Shown one piece after another: positions 22,041 through 25,309 of a stretch of DNA of 25,309 nucleotides. How positions within the stretch are numbered: position 1 is the stretch's first letter; every line of letters begins with the position of its first letter. A program made the translations under genes and the position numbers. Source of the stretch: a virus; IMG/VR virus record IMGVR_UViG_3300007236_002724, positions 1 to 25,309 of that record; one strand, 5' to 3'. The notes below the pieces were generated by a model. It had not been told where the DNA came from. It saw nothing but the letters and a program-made list of their open reading frames with translations, and ran no database searches.

Positions 22041-22762
22041 TCTCTGCCCCCTCGAAGGGTCTTACGAGACTTCTTGATAGGACTTCCCTTGATGCCAAAC
22101 TTCTTCACCGCACCCGGCTTCTTCACCCCTCCAGGGTCTGCGAGATCCTTGACCCTGGAGAATTCCTCAGCCAGACGGAACCCGAGTTGGTCCGACCAGA
22201 ACATGTGACCACTGTTGAGGGGGTGGTGTGGCTCCTCCCAAATCCAGGTGGGTCGGTTGATGGTGGGGTGGGTGCGGAGGTTGATGGCCTCTGCTAGCAC
22301 CTCAGAGGCGGCTTGGTTCCGTGCCGTCTTCACACCCATCTTGATGATAAGAAGGTCGGGTGGGGTGACGAGGTCCGTGATGGTGACATACTTGGTGCTG
22401 ACCATATAGGCGTCGGCATCCAGAATGTCCTTGCCCTTCAAAGCGATGCTTCCCAGCCAAGCAGTCACCAGCTCTGCGTCGGAGGTGATCTTGAAGTTCC
22501 AAGAAGGAGGCATTCTGACGGCAACGTGCCTCAGATGGGGCAGAAACTCCCGGCCAGCGGTGACGACCACGTTCTTGTCGACCACCTCCATCAGAGGGGA
22601 ATTCTCCACCTTGGGGAAGTTCGACAGCCCCTTCATCCCTCTTTCCACGTTTTTGAGGATATCCTGCTTCAGCATGCAGGAACACCTTTTATAAGTGGGG
22701 GGATGCGGCGGGTCAGGAGGATTCTGGATCCTCCCTGTACCGTTGCACTTTTCGCACTCCAT
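22037..22762 (-). CDS. DnaC/IstB-like helicase-loader relative with degenerate ATPase motifs
   Basis: A 241-residue protein. The N-terminus is a zinc-knuckle of the loader type: CEKCNGTGRI (3-12) and RCSCM (26-30). Residues ~75-175 follow DnaC-like AAA+ order, with TPPDLLIIKMG (133-143) at the Walker B place and LAEAINLRTHPTINRPTWIW (156-175) like the DnaC NxRxxxxxPTIITTN segment. No Walker A GxxGxGKT exists, and the Walker B Asp is Lys (LLIIKMG). It is therefore probably an inactive AAA+ fold. The C-terminus is Lys-rich (VKKPGAVKKFGIKGSPIKKSRK). It sits just upstream of the helicase with ATGA overlap, the usual loader position. GGAGGGACGAGT precedes the start. Function as loader or adaptor is inferred. 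Confidence 0.6.
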   Translation of the reverse strand: MECEKCNGTGRIQNPPDPPHPPTYKRCSCMLKQDILKNVERGMKGLSNFPKVENSPLMEVVDKNVVVTAGREFLPHLRHVAVRMPPSWNFKITSDAELVTAWLGSIALKGKDILDADAYMVSTKYVTITDLVTPPDLLIIKMGVKTARNQAASEVLAEAINLRTHPTINRPTWIWEEPHHPLNSGHMFWSDQLGFRLAEEFSRVKDLADPGGVKKPGAVKKFGIKGSPIKKSRKTLRGGRE

Positions 22763-22807
22763 ACTCGTCCCTCCGGTTTTACCGTTTACCGTTTCGAATA
22801 GACGAGT

Positions 22808-23161
22808 TTATCCCCAAGGAAGCTCCTCTATTATTGTGTGGCCTTTGCTCTCCAGATACTTCCTGGCATAAGCGACAGCCTCTTTCATGGACTTCTTAGG
22901 ACCCACCTCTTTACCCCCCAAGAACACCATCCAGCCACCGGGTGCCTCATACACCTCAGCCAAGGGGTCTGGTTGTCCCCCCTTGGGGAAGGGCCAATCC
23001 AGGGTTCTCAAAAATATAAACCCCCCTCCCTCCCTTTCTATGGGAGGGGTGACCATGCTCTTACGGCGATTCACCACCTCCCTCTGGGCTATGGCGAAGT
23101 TTACCGGGTCATCCAGGAGGGTTTTTATGAGTTCATACCTGCCGAGCTTTGAGTTGCCCAT
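22808..23161 (-). CDS. Unknown 117-aa protein
   Basis: A 117-residue protein of unknown function. It has an N-terminal helix (GRYELIKTLLDDPVNFAIAQREVVNRRK), a central segment with GGGFIFLRTLDWPFPKGG, and a beta-alpha C-terminal unit (EVYEAPGGWMVFLGGKEVG, KEAVAYARKYLESKG) resembling small dsRNA-binding or DUF-type alpha/beta folds only in general layout. All six Ile codons are ATA and five of seven Arg are AGA/AGG, the clearest case of the phage codon style. AAGG precedes the ATG by ~9 nt. The 44 bases between it and the loader gene carry a short direct repeat (ACCGTTT twice). Confidence 0.75.
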   Translation of the reverse strand: MGNSKLGRYELIKTLLDDPVNFAIAQREVVNRRKSMVTPPIEREGGGFIFLRTLDWPFPKGGQPDPLAEVYEAPGGWMVFLGGKEVGPKKSMKEAVAYARKYLESKGHTIIEELPWG

Positions 23162-23248
23162 ATTACAGACCTTGAAAGGGTTCGGCCCACCTTACCCACC
23201 CCCGTACCTTTGCAGGGTGGATACGTCAGGGCAGGACACCTCAGGGTT

Positions 23249-23380
23249 TCAATCGAGAGCAGCGTTGAGCCAATTGTAGAACTTGACCCGATCCATGGAC
23301 TTCTTGCCGTCGAATAGGGTGGAAAGTTCTGGAGGGATCTCCCCCAGAGAGATCGTCACGGGCACATAAGCCAACTCCAC
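23249..23380 (-). pseudogene. 3' remnant of a phage gene cut at the right-hand junction
   Basis: A clean 43-residue coding tail: VELAYVPVTISLGEIPPEL, then STLFDGKKSMDRVKFYNW and LNAALD, then TGA. It reads like the well-formed C-terminus of a folded protein. Upstream in frame are only low-complexity Pro/Cys codons before a stop that belongs to the next gene, and there is no ribosome binding site before the GTG at 23380. The 5' part is missing, consistent with a junction at roughly 23371-23420. I cannot name the parent family. Confidence 0.55.
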
Positions 23381-23416
23381 AGCGGACGGCGCACAGCAGG
23401 GTGGTGGTGATGGCGG

Positions 23417-23845
23417 TCATGGCGCAGCCTCCAGCGCAGCGACCAGGACCTCGGCGAGGCTACTGTGCCAGGTCTCCCGCTGGCGGGACGGTCGCTCGAC
23501 CCAATAGACCGGCCCGCCTTCAACCTCGCCCATCGAGGGCAGCCAATGCGGGTCCATCCGAGCGAGGCGCACCAGACTGAGCAGGCAGCCCAGGGTCGCG
23601 CCGTCGTCCAGGTCGGGCAGGTCATCGGGGCCCGGTTGGAGTGTTGCAACGCTTCGGCATGGCCGCCCGCGCTTGTCCTCGACGATGACGACCAGGCCCC
23701 AATGCCGCTCGTCGGTCGGTCCCGACAGCCAGCGGTAAGCCGCGCGGCGATGCGGGGTGCGCACCTCGGAGCGCACCCCAGGCTCCCAGCGCCAGTGTCG
23801 GCAGGCCACCGCTCGCCGCGACAGGTTGAACGATGCGGGACTCAT
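23417..23845 (-). CDS. Unknown 142-aa Arg/Trp-rich protein
   Basis: A 142-residue protein beginning MSPASFNLSRRAVACRHWRW. It has a beta-type segment (HWGLVVIVEDKRGRPCRSVATL), an acidic part (GPDDLPDLDDGATLGCLL) and a C-terminal helix (SSLAEVLVAALEAAP). No family recognised. The ATG at 23845 follows GGAG by 8 nt; a GTG three codons earlier is less likely. Its start overlaps the stop of the 24-aa ORF (ATGA), and an ATG overlaps its own stop, but the frame that would follow runs into the junction. Arg codons are CGN, unlike the phage genes to the left. Confidence 0.7.
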   Translation of the reverse strand: MSPASFNLSRRAVACRHWRWEPGVRSEVRTPHRRAAYRWLSGPTDERHWGLVVIVEDKRGRPCRSVATLQPGPDDLPDLDDGATLGCLLSLVRLARMDPHWLPSMGEVEGGPVYWVERPSRQRETWHSSLAEVLVAALEAAP

Positions 23846-23916
23846 CGCTGGCACTCCTGCTCTAAAGGGCCGGAGTCATAGCCGCCGTCCCCGCAGGCAT
23901 ACGGGTTCTGCTTCAC
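23842..23916 (-). CDS. Tiny coupled ORF, 24 aa
   Basis: A GTG-started 24-residue ORF (MKQNPYACGDGGYDSGPLEQ and ECQR) whose GTG overlaps the stop of the upstream gene (GTGA) and whose stop overlaps the next start (ATGA). The double overlap leaves no gap in the gene chain, which favours real translation or at least coupling. The peptide itself is unrecognised. Confidence 0.4.
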   Translation of the reverse strand: MKQNPYACGDGGYDSGPLEQECQR

Positions 23917-24071
23917 GGCTTCTTCTCCGTCTGCCACAGGGCATCCGTCACCGCAGACTGGACCACCTGGACAGCGTGGGTCCAAGCGTCCACGTCAACG
24001 CGGTTGAGACACCAGCAGTAGTCGCAGGTGAACCGGAACGTGGTCCAACGGATGGTGGTGATCTCAATCAC
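23913..24071 (-). CDS. Small 52-aa protein with a CxxCxC motif
   Basis: A GTG-started 52-residue protein, overlapping the last 8 bases of the upstream gene, with GGAGG 5-6 nt before the GTG. FTCDYCWCLNRVD has a CxxCxC cluster that may be half a zinc site. The remainder is one helix (AWTHAVQVVQSAVTDALW). The frame is open further up, but the longer version overlaps the upstream gene heavily and reads as low-complexity, so the short form is preferred. Confidence 0.6.
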   Translation of the reverse strand: MIEITTIRWTTFRFTCDYCWCLNRVDVDAWTHAVQVVQSAVTDALWQTEKKP

Positions 24072-24408
24072 AGTCCCCTCCCGGTGTGCGGTCCCAGCGG
24101 TCCCCCGTGATGGGCGAGACCTGGAGTGCGTCCCAATCCGCATCCGTCAGGGGTCGCGGCTCAGCCCATCCCCAGGTCCCCCGTGGGCCTCGGTGCTTCG
24201 CCTTGATGGCGTCCACCCTGCGAGCCACGGCGGCACCTCGCTTGGGGGTGTCGAAGCTGCGGGCTTGCGCGGCCTGCTTCGCTCGCTTGTCCCAGGTCAT
24301 GGCGTCACCCTTGAGGATGGCGTCGTTGATCTCCTGCCGGGTCTTCCCGGCGAGGGCACCGATAAGGTGGAGTGCCCGCTCGGCGGGGGTGTAGTTCTTA
24401 CGGGGCAT
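24064..24408 (-). CDS. Unknown 114-aa basic helical protein
   Basis: A 114-residue protein with AAGGAG 8 nt before its ATG. The N-terminal half is helical and basic (TPAERALHLIGALAGKTRQEINDAIL), possibly helix-turn-helix-like. The second half has GPRGTWGWAEPRPLTDADWDAL. It ends in the overlap with the 52-aa gene. Family unknown. The 69 bases upstream, to the 24478 gene, contain a small hairpin GGGTC-ACT-GACCC and no ORF. Confidence 0.7.
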   Translation of the reverse strand: MPRKNYTPAERALHLIGALAGKTRQEINDAILKGDAMTWDKRAKQAAQARSFDTPKRGAAVARRVDAIKAKHRGPRGTWGWAEPRPLTDADWDALQVSPITGDRWDRTPGGDCD

Positions 24409-24477
24409 GGGGGTTCTCCTTGTTCAAGGGATTACCGTCTGTAGTACCGGGAACGGAAGGGTCACTGACCCCCCGCT

Positions 24478-24897
24478 TCACCCCAACACCCGGACAGAGG
24501 GGTTCCGCTCGCGGGCTTCATCGGGGAGCCGCAGTGTGTAGGGCTCAAACGACCCGTCCCAATCGACGTGGATCTCAATGGTTCCGAGAGCCTGTGCAAC
24601 CTTGACTGCGCCGTATTTGTGCAGGCTGAAACGCTCGTCGGCCAACGCAAGCCAGTGATCCCACCGTTCCCACACCTTCCCCTTGCCGCCGCCGTGCTCT
24701 GGCATCGGGTCGTCCATCCACGCGATTTCTGCGAAGATGACCCGCTCGGCCAGCGACCAGCCTCCCGAATCAGGCCACAGCCTCAAGCGTCCCGCGACCT
24801 CTGCCCCCAGAGGCTCCCCTTCCCAACGGCTCACTTCCATGCAGGCATCGTTCAATGCCGAGAACAACGCAGGACTGACCCAGACTTTTCGGCTCAC
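24478..24897 (-). CDS. Unknown 139-aa protein
   Basis: A 139-residue acidic protein starting at GTG 24897, which overlaps the upstream stop (GTGA) behind GGTGAGGA. Features: VWVSPALFSALNDACMEV, a Trp-rich middle (VIFAEIAWMDDPMPEHGG, VWERWDHWLALADERF) and a beta-hairpin C-terminus (IEIHVDWDGSFEPYTLRLP). Not recognised. Ten of eleven Arg codons are CGN and Ile codons seen are ATC. Confidence 0.7.
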   Translation of the reverse strand: MSRKVWVSPALFSALNDACMEVSRWEGEPLGAEVAGRLRLWPDSGGWSLAERVIFAEIAWMDDPMPEHGGGKGKVWERWDHWLALADERFSLHKYGAVKVAQALGTIEIHVDWDGSFEPYTLRLPDEARERNPSVRVLG

Positions 24898-25301
24898 TCC
24901 TCACCCCCCCAGTCGAAACCAAGCGGGGTTATCGGCACCACCTCCCGCTTGGGGAGCCTCAACTCGGAGATCACGCCGATAAAGAAGTCGTCGTCAACCT
25001 CCTTGATCTGGGACAACGACTGACAGTGGAACAGGCCCGTGTAGGTCGCCCCGCAGACCTCGCAGGTCTCCTCTTTCGGCTCCCGACGTGGAAGATCCAA
25101 TAAGGACACCTCGGGGTTCTCCGTCAACCTCATGCCCCAGCATCGACCCCGATACACTGACCCCTCGGGCTGTGGGGCGAGACAGCCAGGACACGCGGTA
25201 CAATCCTCCGCGATTGTATTGACGCCACACTTGAGGCAGTCCCACACGTCAGCCTCAAACCAGCCGGGGTCGTCCTTGGGGAAGAGGGTAGTGGCCTTCA
25301 C
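24894..25301 (-). CDS. Zinc-ribbon protein, unknown function
   Basis: A 135-residue protein starting at GTG 25301, 8 bases from the window edge. Residues ~22-40 form a zinc ribbon (CLKCGVNTIAEDCTACPGC). A second pair lies near 80-95 (CEVCGATYTGLFHC). The C-terminal third is acidic then beta-rich (DDDFFIGVISELRLPKREVV). The start context GGTGAGGAGTGA is identical to that of the next gene, and the same overlap suggests another gene ends just here. Possibly nucleic-acid or protein binding; no family assigned. Confidence 0.7.
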   Translation of the reverse strand: MKATTLFPKDDPGWFEADVWDCLKCGVNTIAEDCTACPGCLAPQPEGSVYRGRCWGMRLTENPEVSLLDLPRREPKEETCEVCGATYTGLFHCQSLSQIKEVDDDFFIGVISELRLPKREVVPITPLGFDWGGEE

Positions 25302-25309
25302 TCCTCACC

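Noticed and set aside
21336-22208. A 290-codon plus-strand frame
   Set aside because: Codon-aligned antisense of the DnaB-type helicase gene, which has clear motifs.
23241-23420. A 59-codon minus-strand ORF starting at the ATGA overlap
   Set aside because: Only its first ~14 codons look coding; the rest is out of frame with the real 43-codon remnant, so it is probably a junction product and not a functional gene.
1-25309. CRISPR array, insertion sequence, integrase or attachment site
   Set aside because: I saw no regularly spaced direct repeats, transposase or integrase motifs, and no duplicated tRNA 3' end flanking the foreign segments.

Overview
The window looks like part of a large tailed-phage genome (Caudoviricetes) with a contractile tail. 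The evidence is two giant virion-type genes, one of them a 1730-residue tail-sheath-like protein, a block of phage replication genes (DnaB-type helicase, DnaG-type primase, a DnaC-like loader relative), a SNF2-type helicase, an HNH homing endonuclease and four phage tRNA genes with encoded CCA ends. There is no rRNA, ribosomal protein gene or other host housekeeping operon. The host cannot be named from the sequence.

Layout. 85-1080 (+) is a SprT-like zinc-protease gene. 1077-4395 (-) is an operon that reads SNF2 helicase, 114-aa protein, duplicated-domain protein, lipoprotein, 129-aa protein; two of its members have their ribosome binding site inside a predicted hairpin. 4490-5220 (+) holds two small unknown genes. 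5227-7729 is a tRNA region: a truncated tRNA 5' end abutting an HNH endonuclease gene, tRNA-Arg(UCU), tRNA-Arg(CCU), tRNA-Lys(UUU), a two-gene insert with foreign codon use (6193-7264), an unknown gene and a tRNA with anticodon CAU. Directly after a strong bidirectional hairpin comes tilS, encoding tRNA(Ile)-lysidine synthase. 8470-19234 (-) is the pair of giant virion genes, separated by a 313-base gap with a terminator. 19340-22762 (-) is a tight replication operon: loader-like protein, helicase, FmdB-type zinc ribbon, primase. 22808-23161 (-) is an unknown gene.

At about 23371-23420 the sequence changes character. A phage gene is cut off at its 5' side, and everything to the right (23417-25301, -) is a chain of short overlapping genes of unknown function using CGN arginine codons, unlike the AGA/AGG-rich phage genes on the left. 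This may be a recombination junction, an accessory insertion or an assembly join.

The most coherent system is decoding. The phage carries a CAU-anticodon tRNA next to TilS, the enzyme that converts C34 to lysidine so that such a tRNA reads AUA as isoleucine, and two tRNAs reading AGA and AGG. Some phage genes here are rich in exactly those codons (85-1080: 11 of 16 Ile are ATA, 13 of 17 Arg are AGA/AGG; 22808-23161: 6 of 6 Ile are ATA). I read this as a self-contained AUA/AGR translation-support module.
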